Assembly: GCA_910579605.1 (NCBI GenBank)
Contig: CAJTUG010000011.1
Span: 4,007-48,075, forward strand
DNA length: 44,069 nucleotides
Reading direction: 5' to 3'
Origin: an uncultured Muribaculaceae bacterium
Lineage (GTDB): Bacteria; Bacteroidota; Bacteroidia; Bacteroidales; Muribaculaceae
Shown: positions 34,090 through 43,554 of the stretch, piece after piece
Numbering within the stretch: the first letter of the stretch is position 1
How the letters are laid out: each line of letters starts with the position of its first letter
Notes under the pieces: generated by a model
The model's input: only the letters and a program-made list of their open reading frames with translations
Databases searched by the model: none
Told to the model about the DNA's origin: nothing
Position numbers and translations under genes: made by a program

Positions 34090-34129
34090 ATCCTGCACGG
34101 CTTTAACAGAGCCATGCGGGATTTTTTTG
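34090..34129 (+). terminator. FKBP operon terminator
   Basis: The arms 34090-34102 and 34110-34122 form a 13-position stem with wobble or mismatch at two positions, followed by ATTTTTTTG. Confidence 0.85.
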
Positions 34130-34141
34130 TATCAACACAAA

Positions 34142-34220
34142 TGCAAAAGCCGCTCCGACCCGAAAATCATTTCGGCGGAGCGGTATTTGTTTCCACAAAC
34201 AAAATCGTATAATTTTCTGG
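34142..34220 (-). ncRNA. Candidate small RNA, about 75-80 nt
   Basis: A minus-strand promoter at 34224-34255 points into this stretch. The predicted transcript contains a 6-bp hairpin (TTGTTT-GTGG-AAACAA) and then a strong stem: 8 bp (CCGCTCCG/CGGAGCGG) with a 6-bp inner helix (CCGAAA/TTTCGG), followed by CTTTTG as a weak T tract. No open frame is credible. The hairpin alone could also be a backup terminator for the FKBP operon. The call rests on the promoter and structure only. Confidence 0.4.
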
Positions 34221-34223
34221 TTG

Positions 34224-34255
34224 CAAAGTTAGCTTACATATTTCCTCCCCACAAT
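34224..34255 (-). promoter_or_regulatory. Promoter of the candidate small RNA
   Basis: The minus strand has ATTG (34255-34252, 3 of 4), a 20-bp spacer and TAACTTTG (34231-34224, exact). No minus-strand gene starts downstream, so its only apparent product is the candidate RNA. Confidence 0.45.
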
Positions 34256-34396
34256 ACCCTCTTTTGGGTATTTTTCACTCATAAAGAACCGACACATAAT
34301 AACAGTTTGACAGACCACAACCATATCAAAGGGCTGGAAAAGGGAAAATTTTAGAGAAAAACACTGCCAAATACACATTAATTGGAATATTTTTAG

Positions 34397-34404
34397 TATT
34401 TTTG
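34397..34404 (+). promoter_or_regulatory. -7 element of the 34491 receptor operon
   Basis: TATTTTTG is an exact TAnnTTTG match, with a leader of about 80 bases. The -33 box is not clear, suggesting dependence on an activator or a chance match. Confidence 0.4.
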
Positions 34405-34490
34405 ACGCACATTTGTCCTCATTGGCAATAACCCAAATCAATAACCCAACCGAGAGAAACAATAAATAGTATATTTACCAAAATTTTGTT

Positions 34491-37250
34491 ATGAAACTAC
34501 GACTATTTTTGACGCTGCTCTTATCGGCACTTTGGCCGGCAATGAGCGTTTTAGCGGCGACTGTTGTCGGCGTAGTAGTCAACGGAAATTCCGGCAGCCC
34601 GGTCAACGGCGCCTATGTTATGCTCCGTGGCTCAAATACCGGCATCAATACCAATTTCAACGGACAATTCCGTATCGACATGCCCGACAATTCGTCGGAT
34701 TACCTCACTGTATTCTGCGATGGATATGAGCCATTCGGAGTAGACGTAGAAGCAGGCAGAGGGACAGTAAATGTCGGCGAGATACGTCTCAATCCCGAAA
34801 ATGAAGCCTCTGATTTCCTCGGCGATGCAGAAGACATAATGTTCGACGAAACAGTTATGGAAGACGACGAGGGCACAAGCCAAGGCATTGCATCCCTCTC
34901 GGGCGCAAACAACAACCTTTACTACAACACCGCTTCATACAATTTCAGCCCGATGTATTTCCGTTTCCGCGGCTACGATTCCATGTACCAGAGCGTATAC
35001 ATCAACGGCATCCAGTTTAACGACCTCGTTCGCGGACGCTTCAATTTCTCTACTCTTTTGGGTATGACAAGCCGCGCGTTCCGCAACAAGACAACAAATG
35101 TAGGTCTTGAAGCGGCCAACTATGGTTTCGGCGACCTTGGAGGTAGCGTGAACTACAACACAACCACCGACCTCTATGCCCCCGGCTTCAACGGTTCGGT
35201 AGCTTTCACAAACTCAAACTACATGATGCGCGCCATGGCCACATATTCATCGGGCCTAAATAAAAACGGTTGGGCATACACTGTAAGCGCTATAGGCCGC
35301 TATGCCAACGAAGGCGTTATGGAAGGGACTTTCTACAATTCGGCAGGTCTTTTCTTCTCTATAGAAAAAATGTTCAACAAAGAACATACCCTCACCTTGA
35401 CCGGTTTCGGCGGTCCTACACAACGTGCCACTGGCCGTGCTACATATCAAGAGGTATACGACCTCACCGACAACAATCTCTACAACCCCGACTGGGGCTG
35501 GCAAGACGGCAAAAAACGTTCGTCGAGAATCACAGAGACTTTCGACCCCACTGTAATCCTCAACTGGATCTTCAAGAAAAACCAGACTACTGTCAATACC
35601 GCAGCAGCATTCCGCTCTGTATATTACAACCGTTCGGCACTCCAATATTACAACGCCAACGACCCCAACCCGACATACTACCGCTACCTCCCCTCATATT
35701 ATATCGACGACAAAGAACAGTATGATCTCTACACAGACCTTTGGCACAACGACGACAGCTTCCGCCAAATCAACTGGGATCAATTGTACCAAATAAACTA
35801 CCTCAACAACGCAGGTAACGAAAATCTGCCCACAGCAGACCACAAAGGTTCTTCATATATAATGGAAAACCGCATCAACAAACAGCTCAATGCCATGTTC
35901 AACTCATACGTGAACACTCGCTTGAACAACTCAATAAGCCTTCAGGGCGGTGTGAGCTTCAACTGGACAAAGAGCAGCAACTACAAAACAATCCGCGACC
36001 TCATGGGCGGCGAATTCTGGCTTGACGTAGACCCCTTCAGCAACCGCGACTATGCCATCGCTCCTCAGAACCTCCAAAACGACCTCGACAACCCCAACCG
36101 TCGCGTTGTTAAGGGCGACAAATTCGGCTACGACTACGACATCTACGCACTCCGTGCACAGGCTTGGTTGCAAAACGTGGTTACCCTCCCAAAATGGGAC
36201 ATCAACTACGGCATGCAGATGAGCTACACCCAATATTTCCGCGACGGACACATGCGCAACGGCCGCGCTCCGCACAACTCAAAAGGCAAGAGCGAAACAC
36301 TCAAATTCGACAACATCGGTGTCAAAGCCGGCGCTACCTATAAGCTTGACGGACGCAACCAGTTCATCGCTCATGCCGAATACGGCACACGTGCTCCATT
36401 GGCCGACAACGTATTCTTGGCTCCACGCGTTAAAAACTCTACCGTTGCAAATCCCGAAAGCGAACGCATAATGGCCGGCGACATCTCCTATGCTTGGAAT
36501 TACCGTCGTTTCCGCGGTGCCATCACCGGTTTCTATACCCAGATAGACAATGCCATCGAACGCAACGGTTTCTACGACGAAGAATTCCAGACTTATGCCA
36601 ACTACATCCTCTCCGATGTAAAACGCGTTTACAAAGGCGTGGAATTGGGTATGGCCTACAAAATCACTCCCTCGGTCACAGCTACTTTTGCAGGAACATA
36701 TTCGCGTTTCCAATACAAGAATAACCCCAAAGGTACACGTACTTTCGAAAACGGCCTTCACCCCGACACCACTCAAACCGTTTACCTCAAGAACTACTAC
36801 TTGGGCTCTGTTCCCCAATATTCTGCCAACTTGGGTATAGATTGGGCAGCTCCCAAAAACTGGTATTTCAACATCAACGGTACTATCCAAGGCGACTCCT
36901 ACGTTAACCTTGCTCCGGCCTACCACGAAGCACTCCCGACTCTTTGGGAACAATTCGGCAACTCCGAAGCAGAACTCCAAGCAAAAATTGAAGAACTTTC
37001 GGCACAAGACAAACTCAAAAACGCCTTCACGCTCAATGCCTCTATCGGCAAAGTTGTATACATCAACCGAAAAGTCACTCTCAATATCAACCTTAACCTC
37101 AACAACATCCTAAATAACCGCAACGTGGTTACCTATGCATATCAGCAGGGACGTTTGGACACGAAAACTTTCGACCGCGACAAATACCCCAACCGCTATT
37201 CTTATGCACAGGGATTCCGTGCTTATCTCAATGTAGGTATCAGATTCTAA
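34491..37250 (+). CDS. TonB-dependent outer-membrane receptor of the DUF5689 operon
   Basis: This 919-residue protein has a signal peptide (MKLRLFLTLLLSALWPAMSVLA). A carboxypeptidase-regulatory-like domain at about 23-100 has the pattern VVGVVVNGNSGSPVNGAYV. An acidic linker (EDIMFDETVMEDDEGTSQG) precedes the plug, which contains YFRFRGYDSMYQSVYINGIQ and GLEAANYGFGDLGGSVNY. The long barrel ends in AYLNVGIRF with a terminal Phe. There is no SusD gene beside it; instead two large DUF5689-type lipoproteins follow at 13 and 5 bases. It probably imports a ligand captured by them. The ligand is not deducible. Confidence 0.92.
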   Translation: MKLRLFLTLLLSALWPAMSVLAATVVGVVVNGNSGSPVNGAYVMLRGSNTGINTNFNGQFRIDMPDNSSDYLTVFCDGYEPFGVDVEAGRGTVNVGEIRLNPENEASDFLGDAEDIMFDETVMEDDEGTSQGIASLSGANNNLYYNTASYNFSPMYFRFRGYDSMYQSVYINGIQFNDLVRGRFNFSTLLGMTSRAFRNKTTNVGLEAANYGFGDLGGSVNYNTTTDLYAPGFNGSVAFTNSNYMMRAMATYSSGLNKNGWAYTVSAIGRYANEGVMEGTFYNSAGLFFSIEKMFNKEHTLTLTGFGGPTQRATGRATYQEVYDLTDNNLYNPDWGWQDGKKRSSRITETFDPTVILNWIFKKNQTTVNTAAAFRSVYYNRSALQYYNANDPNPTYYRYLPSYYIDDKEQYDLYTDLWHNDDSFRQINWDQLYQINYLNNAGNENLPTADHKGSSYIMENRINKQLNAMFNSYVNTRLNNSISLQGGVSFNWTKSSNYKTIRDLMGGEFWLDVDPFSNRDYAIAPQNLQNDLDNPNRRVVKGDKFGYDYDIYALRAQAWLQNVVTLPKWDINYGMQMSYTQYFRDGHMRNGRAPHNSKGKSETLKFDNIGVKAGATYKLDGRNQFIAHAEYGTRAPLADNVFLAPRVKNSTVANPESERIMAGDISYAWNYRRFRGAITGFYTQIDNAIERNGFYDEEFQTYANYILSDVKRVYKGVELGMAYKITPSVTATFAGTYSRFQYKNNPKGTRTFENGLHPDTTQTVYLKNYYLGSVPQYSANLGIDWAAPKNWYFNINGTIQGDSYVNLAPAYHEALPTLWEQFGNSEAELQAKIEELSAQDKLKNAFTLNASIGKVVYINRKVTLNINLNLNNILNNRNVVTYAYQQGRLDTKTFDRDKYPNRYSYAQGFRAYLNVGIRF

Positions 37251-37263
37251 ATAACCAAGCAAA

Positions 37264-39150
37264 ATGAAAAAAGCATTATCATATATAGCTGTTGCGTCTT
37301 TAGCCGCCGGCTTCACAGCCTGCGACGACAATTTCGAGCGTCCACCGATGATCGTTCCGCCGTCGCCCGACATTGAACCTACCGCTACAATCCAAGACGT
37401 CAAAACCGACTATTGGCAATATGTAGAAGGTACTCCCCAAACTATAGGCCTCAACGAAAACGGCGATTCCATCATTATCAAAGGTCGCATCTGCTCGTCG
37501 GACGTTACCGGTAACATCTACAAAAACCTCATAGTTCAAACTGTAGACGCATCCGGCCAACAGATAGCACTCACCTTTGCCGTAAACAACAACAAGCTAT
37601 ACAACACATACAAATTTGGCCAAGAAATCTACATCAACCTCACCGGCTTAGACGTCGGCGGTTATCGTGGACTCATGCAGTTCGGGCAGGTAGGTGCTTC
37701 GGGCATGGGCTTTATGGAAAGCGATCTGTTTGATTCTCATGCTTTCACCTCCGGTTTGCCCAACCCTGCAGCAGTAGATACGGCATATACTACCGCCGCC
37801 GACCTTGCAGCACTTAAGGCACAACAAGAAAGCCTCATGCTCTGGCAAAGCCGCTTGGTATGCGTAAAAGACGTGGAATTTGAAGAACCCGGCGAAGTTT
37901 TTGCAGGCAGCGCCAATACCAACCGCTATATAAAAGACGCTCAAGGCAACCGTATCATTGTCCGCAACAGTGCATACGCAAGCTTTAAAAACGAACGTAT
38001 CCCCAGCGGAAAAGGCAACGTTGCCGGTATCTTGAGCTATTTCGGCTCAGATTGGCAAATCCTCCTCATCGACGAGGAAGGTTGCATTGGATTTGAAGGC
38101 AGCAGCGATAAACCCGAGCCGGAACCCGAACCCGGAACAGGAACCGACAAGCTATCGCAAAATTTCGACGCTTCTACCGACATTCCCACCGGTTGGACTA
38201 CATACAAAGTGAAAGGAGACAAAGCCTGGTATATCGCCTCGTTCAACAACAACAATTATGCATCCATGACAGGCTACAAAGGCACAGCTCCCTTTGATTC
38301 ATGGATTGTAACCCCTGCCATAAACCTTGGCAACAATCCCGAAAAGACTCTCAGCTTTGATACTCAGGTTAATGGTTACGGTTCAAAGACAACGACGTTC
38401 AAGGTGTTTGCAATGACCACAAACGACCCCGCTACCGCCGAACTCACAGAGTTGACCGCCACATGGCCTACAGCTCCCGAAAGCGGATATTCCTCGTGGG
38501 TAAACTCCGGGACTATAGACCTCAGCAAGTTTGAAGGCACATTCTATATCGGTTGGCAATATGCCGCCGCAAGCGACGAAAACTATGCCACCTGGTGTCT
38601 CGATAATGTCCTCGTCGGTACTAAAGGCGGCGACACCCCCGAACCTCCCGTAACCGAAGGCACTTTGTATTCCTTCCTCAAACCGTCGTTGTCGGAAATG
38701 CCCTCCGATTGGGTTATTGAAAACGTTAGCCTCGGCGACGGCATGAGCTATATATGGAGCTGGAAAGTATATCAAGAAGCCGGTTATCTCAACGCCAGCG
38801 GATATGTAAACGGCGCGGCACAAGCATGCGAAGGCTACGCCATTTCTCCTGAAATCAACCTCGACGGCGTAACCGAAGCCAAATTGAGCTTTGACCACGC
38901 AGCAAAATTCCAGACCACTCTCACAAGCCTTTGCGGCATTGTAGCACGCGAAGTAGGCACTACAGAATGGATAGCTCTCGCCATCCCCACATGGCCCGAA
39001 GCCGGCTCTTGGAGCTTTGCCAATTCTGGTGAAATCAGCCTCGGAGCTTTCGAAGGCAAAAAAATCCAAGTAGCATTCAAATACGGCTCTTCTGCTGCAG
39101 GCGCCGACACTTGGGAAATCAAAAACCTCAATATCAGCGGTAAAAAATAA
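37264..39150 (+). CDS. DUF5689/anchor-J surface lipoprotein
   Basis: The 628-residue product has a lipobox ending at Cys20 (GFTAC) followed by DDNFE, a good Bacteroidetes surface-export signal. A DUF5689-type OB-fold domain covers about 40-275 (SIIIKGRICSSDVTGNIYKN). After a Pro/Glu linker (PEPEPEPGTGTD) comes a choice-of-anchor-J domain at about 290-460 (FDSWIVTPAINLG and ATWCLDNVLVG), then a second, more diverged anchor-J-like domain to the end. Likely a surface-exposed ligand-binding protein working with the TonB-dependent receptor 13 bases upstream. Its domain plan is repeated in the next gene. Confidence 0.85.
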   Translation: MKKALSYIAVASLAAGFTACDDNFERPPMIVPPSPDIEPTATIQDVKTDYWQYVEGTPQTIGLNENGDSIIIKGRICSSDVTGNIYKNLIVQTVDASGQQIALTFAVNNNKLYNTYKFGQEIYINLTGLDVGGYRGLMQFGQVGASGMGFMESDLFDSHAFTSGLPNPAAVDTAYTTAADLAALKAQQESLMLWQSRLVCVKDVEFEEPGEVFAGSANTNRYIKDAQGNRIIVRNSAYASFKNERIPSGKGNVAGILSYFGSDWQILLIDEEGCIGFEGSSDKPEPEPEPGTGTDKLSQNFDASTDIPTGWTTYKVKGDKAWYIASFNNNNYASMTGYKGTAPFDSWIVTPAINLGNNPEKTLSFDTQVNGYGSKTTTFKVFAMTTNDPATAELTELTATWPTAPESGYSSWVNSGTIDLSKFEGTFYIGWQYAAASDENYATWCLDNVLVGTKGGDTPEPPVTEGTLYSFLKPSLSEMPSDWVIENVSLGDGMSYIWSWKVYQEAGYLNASGYVNGAAQACEGYAISPEINLDGVTEAKLSFDHAAKFQTTLTSLCGIVAREVGTTEWIALAIPTWPEAGSWSFANSGEISLGAFEGKKIQVAFKYGSSAAGADTWEIKNLNISGKK

Positions 39151-39155
39151 TTTGT

Positions 39156-41822
39156 ATGAAACTTTTCAATAAATATATAACAAGCTTTGCTCTTGCCGCT
39201 GCCGTGGCCATGGGCTTTGCATCTTGCCAGGACGATATCGACGCTCCCGCCGTTGATGTTCCAGTTGCCTCTTTGCAACCAAACATTTCCATCCTGGACC
39301 TAAAAACACGTTTCTGGAACGACGCCACAAACTACGCCGACTCCATCTACGACCCCAACGATCCTGATGCACGATTCATAATCTCGGGACGCGTAATTTC
39401 GTCGGACGAGGAAAGCAACGTATTCAAATCTCTTGTAATCCAAGACGAAACTGCTGCCATCGCATTCTCGCTCAACAGCTACAGCCTCTACCTCAAATAC
39501 CGCGTTGGCCAGGAACTCGTAGTAGATCTCACCGGTCTCCATATCGGTAAATATAATGGCTACCAGCAAATAGGACGCCCCGAATGGTATGCTCAAGGCA
39601 ACGCCTACGAGGTTACTTTCATGTCGCCCGAACTCTTTGCACAGCATACCCAATACAACGGGCTACCCAAACCCGCAGAAATCGACACCTTGGTAATACC
39701 AAGTTTCTCGGCAATCTCCACAAATCCCGAGAACCTCATCAAATACCAGAGCCAACTTGTACGCTTCCAAAACGTACACTTTGAAGAAGGCGGCAAGGCT
39801 TTGTTCTCCGAATATCATTCTTCGGGCGTAAACCGCACATTGGTAGACCAAAGCGGCCTCACGCTCACAGTCCGCACCAGCGGTTACTCCACATTCTGGA
39901 ACAATACCCTCCCCGAGGGTAACCTTGACGTTGTAGGTATCCTCAGCTACTACGGAACAACCGGTTGGCAATTTATCCTCATCGACGAAAAAGGTTGCAT
40001 CAAAGTAGGCGACCGTCCAGGCGAAAAAGACAAACCATATACCGTAGAACAAGCCATATCGCTTGAAAACGACGGTACTGTTGCCGAAGGATGGGTTAAA
40101 GGTTATATCGTTGGTGCTGTAGCTCCCGAAGTAGAAAACGTTGCTTCAAACAGCGACATCGAATGGCAATCGCCCACCGTGCTCGACAATACATTGGTAA
40201 TCGCTCCTTCTGCCGACTGCGCCGACTACAGCAAGTGCCTCGTGATATTCTTGCCTTCCGACAGCCCATTGCGCGAATATGGCGGTCTAAAGAGCAACCC
40301 GGCCAACCTCGGCAAAGAAATCCTCTTGAAAGGACGCTTTGAAAAATACCTCGGAACATGGGGTATCACCGGCAACACCGGTAAAGCCGACGAATTCGAA
40401 ATAGACGGTGTTACTATCGAGACAGGCGAAATCCCTGCCGGCGACGGACAAGAAGCTACTCCCTACAATGTGGCCCAAGTAATCGCCAAGAACCCATCAA
40501 GTACACAGAATGCTACCGAATCGGGTGTTTGGGTCAAGGGTTATATCGTTGGCTACATGCCCACCGAACCCACAACCGTCCTCAGCGGTACTGTATTCGG
40601 AGCTGAAGGTGCCGTAGCAACCAACCTCGTTATCGGTCCTACAGCCGACTGCACCGACTATACAAAATGCGTAGGCGTACAATTGCCCTCTGCAATGCGT
40701 GGCACATTGGCACTCTCCTCAAACCCCGGAAACTTGGGCAAGACTCTTGCCATTAAAGGCGACCTCATGAAATATTGCCAAGGTCCCGGCGTGAAGAACC
40801 TCACAGCCAACGTTCTCGGCGGCGGAGGCTCAGAGCCCGAACCTCCCACTCCCTCAGAAGCAGTGAGCAGTCTCGACGCTACTTTCGAAAGCGGTGCAAT
40901 CCCCTCGGGTTGGAGCAATGTAACCGTGTCGGGCGACAAAACTTGGTATGTTACTACCTTTGACAACAACTACTACGCTGCAATGACCGGCTACAAAGGC
41001 ACCCAACCGCCTTTCGACCAGTGGCTCATCTCCCCGGCTGTAGACATGTCTAAGGTTAGCGACAAAAAACTCAGCTTCCAGAGCCAGGTTAACGGCTACG
41101 GTTCTACCACCACACAATTCAATGTCTACGTCCTCACATCTGCCGATCCCACCACAGCAACAAAAACAGAATTGAGCTTCAACAAAGCACAAGCACCGGA
41201 AAGCGGATACTCTGGCTTCGTGGCTTCGGGCGACATAGACCTCAGCAAGTTCTCCGGAACAATCTACATTGGCTTCCAATACTACGCTACCAGCGACGCA
41301 AACTACGCCACATGGTGTGTAGACGACATCAAGCTTAATGCCGGCAGCACAACCAAACCCGACGACCCCAAACCCGACGATCCTGTAAATCCTCCGGTTG
41401 AACCCTCGGGCGACGGTGTTACCATCACCCCCGCTCAGCTCACTGTACCTGGCGAAAGCTCTGTTGAAGGATATACTATCACTATCGACAAAGCTGCCGG
41501 AGCAACAGCTCCTATGGTACACGCAGGCACAGGAGCACTCCGCATCTACGCAAGAAACACTTTGAGCATTTCATCAAGCGTCAAGATTGCTAAAATAGAG
41601 TTCAAAATCAACGGCTCCAACCGCTACCGCTATACCGACGCTATCCCCAGCACTGGTGAAATAAGCCCGGCACAAGCACAAGGCGATACATCGTTCACTT
41701 GGGTAGGCGACAGCTCCGACGTGACATTCACCGTTGGCAGCGGAGCAACCCACGGCAGCGACGGCGAAGCAAAACCAGGACAGCTGCACATAGACTCCAT
41801 CACGATTTATCCTGCAAAATAA
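39156..41822 (+). CDS. Multi-domain DUF5689/DUF6359/anchor-J surface lipoprotein
   Basis: The 888-residue product has a lipobox ending at Cys24 (FASC) followed by QDDID, again a surface-export signal. A DUF5689-type domain lies at about 35-285 (RFIISGRVISSDEESNVFKS). Two tandem DUF6359-like domains follow at about 290-405 and 420-555, sharing WVKGYIVG, DY-KC and SNP-NLGK motifs; this is an internal duplication. An anchor-J domain at about 575-735 (FDQWLISPAVDMS, ATWCVDDIKLN) closely resembles that of the preceding gene. A PDDPKPDDPVNPP linker and a beta-rich C-terminal domain end the protein. It starts 5 bases after the previous stop and is followed by a strong terminator. Confidence 0.85.
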   Translation: MKLFNKYITSFALAAAVAMGFASCQDDIDAPAVDVPVASLQPNISILDLKTRFWNDATNYADSIYDPNDPDARFIISGRVISSDEESNVFKSLVIQDETAAIAFSLNSYSLYLKYRVGQELVVDLTGLHIGKYNGYQQIGRPEWYAQGNAYEVTFMSPELFAQHTQYNGLPKPAEIDTLVIPSFSAISTNPENLIKYQSQLVRFQNVHFEEGGKALFSEYHSSGVNRTLVDQSGLTLTVRTSGYSTFWNNTLPEGNLDVVGILSYYGTTGWQFILIDEKGCIKVGDRPGEKDKPYTVEQAISLENDGTVAEGWVKGYIVGAVAPEVENVASNSDIEWQSPTVLDNTLVIAPSADCADYSKCLVIFLPSDSPLREYGGLKSNPANLGKEILLKGRFEKYLGTWGITGNTGKADEFEIDGVTIETGEIPAGDGQEATPYNVAQVIAKNPSSTQNATESGVWVKGYIVGYMPTEPTTVLSGTVFGAEGAVATNLVIGPTADCTDYTKCVGVQLPSAMRGTLALSSNPGNLGKTLAIKGDLMKYCQGPGVKNLTANVLGGGGSEPEPPTPSEAVSSLDATFESGAIPSGWSNVTVSGDKTWYVTTFDNNYYAAMTGYKGTQPPFDQWLISPAVDMSKVSDKKLSFQSQVNGYGSTTTQFNVYVLTSADPTTATKTELSFNKAQAPESGYSGFVASGDIDLSKFSGTIYIGFQYYATSDANYATWCVDDIKLNAGSTTKPDDPKPDDPVNPPVEPSGDGVTITPAQLTVPGESSVEGYTITIDKAAGATAPMVHAGTGALRIYARNTLSISSSVKIAKIEFKINGSNRYRYTDAIPSTGEISPAQAQGDTSFTWVGDSSDVTFTVGSGATHGSDGEAKPGQLHIDSITIYPAK

Positions 41823-41843
41823 GTCAACCTGAAATAAACACCA

Positions 41844-41881
41844 AAGAGTGCCCGGCAAAATTGCCGAGGCACTCTTTTTTT
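41844..41881 (+). terminator. Terminator of the DUF5689 operon
   Basis: AAGAGTGCC (41844-41852) and GGCACTCTT (41868-41876) form a perfect 9-bp stem with an inner GGCAA/TTGCC helix, followed by a run of T residues. Confidence 0.92.
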
Positions 41882-42148
41882 GCTCCGTGAGGAGTGAAAA
41901 TTTCCCCACCAATCACCTGTTGTCTCAAAAATAATAAAACCTCAAGGCACAAAATAGTGTTAAAATCAACGATAAAACCCAAATAATCAAGCGAAAAGCA
42001 TACAACTTAAGATCGCGTCTAAAAATAGAAACAGCGCGTACGCCACTATAATGCCTCATTCTCACGGGCTGCACCCAATACCTACTTTTAACTATAAAGT
42101 ATGCAGACAAAAGCATTTTTCCATATACCAAAATACTCAAAAGTGAGC

Positions 42149-42180
42149 ATTGTGTTTTTTTAACATTCAAAGTAATTTTG
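42149..42180 (+). promoter_or_regulatory. Promoter of the porin-imelysin operon
   Basis: ATTG (42149-42152, 3 of 4), a 20-bp spacer and TAATTTTG (42173-42180, exact). The leader is about 30 bases. Confidence 0.65.
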
Positions 42181-42214
42181 TGTCGTTTTACAAGACTAAC
42201 CATATCACATTTTT

Positions 42215-43507
42215 ATGACACGCTTATTCAAATGCAGAATACTCTTGATTCTGCTATTGGCAGGGACTTTAGCAGCCTCGGCACATTCCGACGAGGAAGA
42301 AGCTAAAAAGACCAACATTTTCAGCCGCCTATCCGTGGGAGGCTATGGCGAAGTGGCAATGACCAGAAATTTCTATAGCGACAGCTATTTGCGCTATATC
42401 TCACCAGAAAAATACAAAAGCGGATCTCACGGACGCTTCGACCTGCCACATGTAGTAATCTATCTTGGCTATGATTTCGGCAAAGGATGGACCATGGGTT
42501 CTGAAATTGAATTTGAGCACGGAGGCACCGAGTCGGCAATCGAATTTGAAAACGAAGAAGGTGGCGAATACGAAAAAGAAATTGAGCGCGGCGGCGAAGT
42601 GGCTCTCGAGCAATTCTGGATACAAAAATCATTCATGCCCCAACTCAACGTGCGCACAGGTATGATGGTAGTTCCTGTCGGCGGAACAAACGCACACCAC
42701 ATGCCAACAGAATTCTTCGGCGTATACCGTCCAGAAGGCGAAAATACCATAATGCCATGCACATGGCACGAGATAGGTATCAGTATCTGGGGTAAAGCCG
42801 GTGACTGGCGCTACGAAGCCATGTTCCTTCCAGGTTTAGACAGCGAACGCTTCGGAAGCCAAGGTTGGATACACGACGGCTCCGCATCGCCCTACGAATT
42901 CAAGATAGCAAATAACTACGCCGGTGCCGTGAGGGTTGACAACTACTCCGTAGATGGCCTCCGCCTATCCGTAAGCGCCTATATCGGCGACAGCTACAGA
43001 AACACCATGGCGGCAACCTCGGCAACCAAGGGAGTCCACGGCACTGTTGCAATAGGGTCTTTCGATTTCGGCTACGACAAACATAATTTCATAGCTCGCG
43101 GTCATTTTGACTACGGACACCTTTCCGACGCCCGCAAGATTACCGATTCCAACATGCACATGTCGTCCAACTCGCCCTCAAAACGCCAGAAAGTAGCCTC
43201 TGCTGCAATTGCCGCAGGCATAGAAGCCGGTTATGATATATTCGGGCTTAGCACCTCCCTCAAAGCCAAAAAACAACGACTCTATATATTCGGACGATAC
43301 GACTACTACGATTCAATGTACAAAATGGATGCAGGAACCGTGGCCGATAAATGGTGCGGCCGCCAACGTGTGGCCGTTGGACTCAACTATTATCCATTAA
43401 AGCAGATTGTGGTCAAAGGAGAATATGCCATTGGCCTGCTCAAGAAACCCTTCAACAACGAACCGGCCATCTCCTTGGGAATAGCATACTCCGGATGGTT
43501 TAAATAA
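42215..43507 (+). CDS. Porin-like outer-membrane protein linked to imelysin
   Basis: The 430-residue protein has a signal peptide (MTRLFKCRILLILLLAGTLAASA) followed by an acidic N-terminus (SDEEEAKK). The mature part is a phosphate-selective-porin-like barrel: RLSVGGYGEVAMTRNFYSD, FDLPHVVIYLGYDFGKGW, QFWIQKSFMPQLNVRTGMMVVPVG, and the terminal strand PAISLGIAYSGWFK. One loop is very acidic (EFENEEGGEYEKEIERGGE near 109-127) and might bind cations. An imelysin lipoprotein gene follows after 47 bases without a promoter, so the two form an operon. Such porin-imelysin pairs are thought to act in iron or heme acquisition; that role is inferred from family context. Confidence 0.85.
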   Translation: MTRLFKCRILLILLLAGTLAASAHSDEEEAKKTNIFSRLSVGGYGEVAMTRNFYSDSYLRYISPEKYKSGSHGRFDLPHVVIYLGYDFGKGWTMGSEIEFEHGGTESAIEFENEEGGEYEKEIERGGEVALEQFWIQKSFMPQLNVRTGMMVVPVGGTNAHHMPTEFFGVYRPEGENTIMPCTWHEIGISIWGKAGDWRYEAMFLPGLDSERFGSQGWIHDGSASPYEFKIANNYAGAVRVDNYSVDGLRLSVSAYIGDSYRNTMAATSATKGVHGTVAIGSFDFGYDKHNFIARGHFDYGHLSDARKITDSNMHMSSNSPSKRQKVASAAIAAGIEAGYDIFGLSTSLKAKKQRLYIFGRYDYYDSMYKMDAGTVADKWCGRQRVAVGLNYYPLKQIVVKGEYAIGLLKKPFNNEPAISLGIAYSGWFK

Positions 43508-43554
43508 ATCAAGTTTAGCAAAAAAATTTGAAAATCAAATTAATACATTATAGA

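Larger units (their letters stand above)
34070..34490. other. Intergenic region between FKBP operon and 34491 receptor
   Basis: This 421-base gap contains the FKBP terminator, a candidate minus-strand small RNA with its own promoter and hairpin terminator, a short terminator-like hairpin (34253-34272), and a -7 element for the receptor gene at 34397-34404. No protein-coding frame here is convincing. Confidence 0.6.
41823..42214. other. Intergenic region before the porin-imelysin locus
   Basis: This 392-base gap holds the terminator of the DUF5689 operon at its left end and the porin promoter at its right end. The middle is AT-rich. A 92-codon minus-strand frame (41925-42203) overlaps the porin promoter and is not supported. 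No clear riboswitch or Fur box was identified. Confidence 0.6.

Noticed and set aside
34127..34354. Plus-strand 75-codon frame in the FKBP-receptor gap
   Set aside because: No domain or signal; it crosses two hairpins and the candidate RNA promoter.
42135..42147. Short inverted repeat ACTCAAAAGTGAG just before the porin -33 box
   Set aside because: Only 4-bp arms; too short to claim as an operator or Fur box.
41925..42203. Minus-strand 92-codon frame with a hydrophobic end
   Set aside because: It starts within the porin promoter on the opposite strand and has no recognisable features or good promoter of its own.
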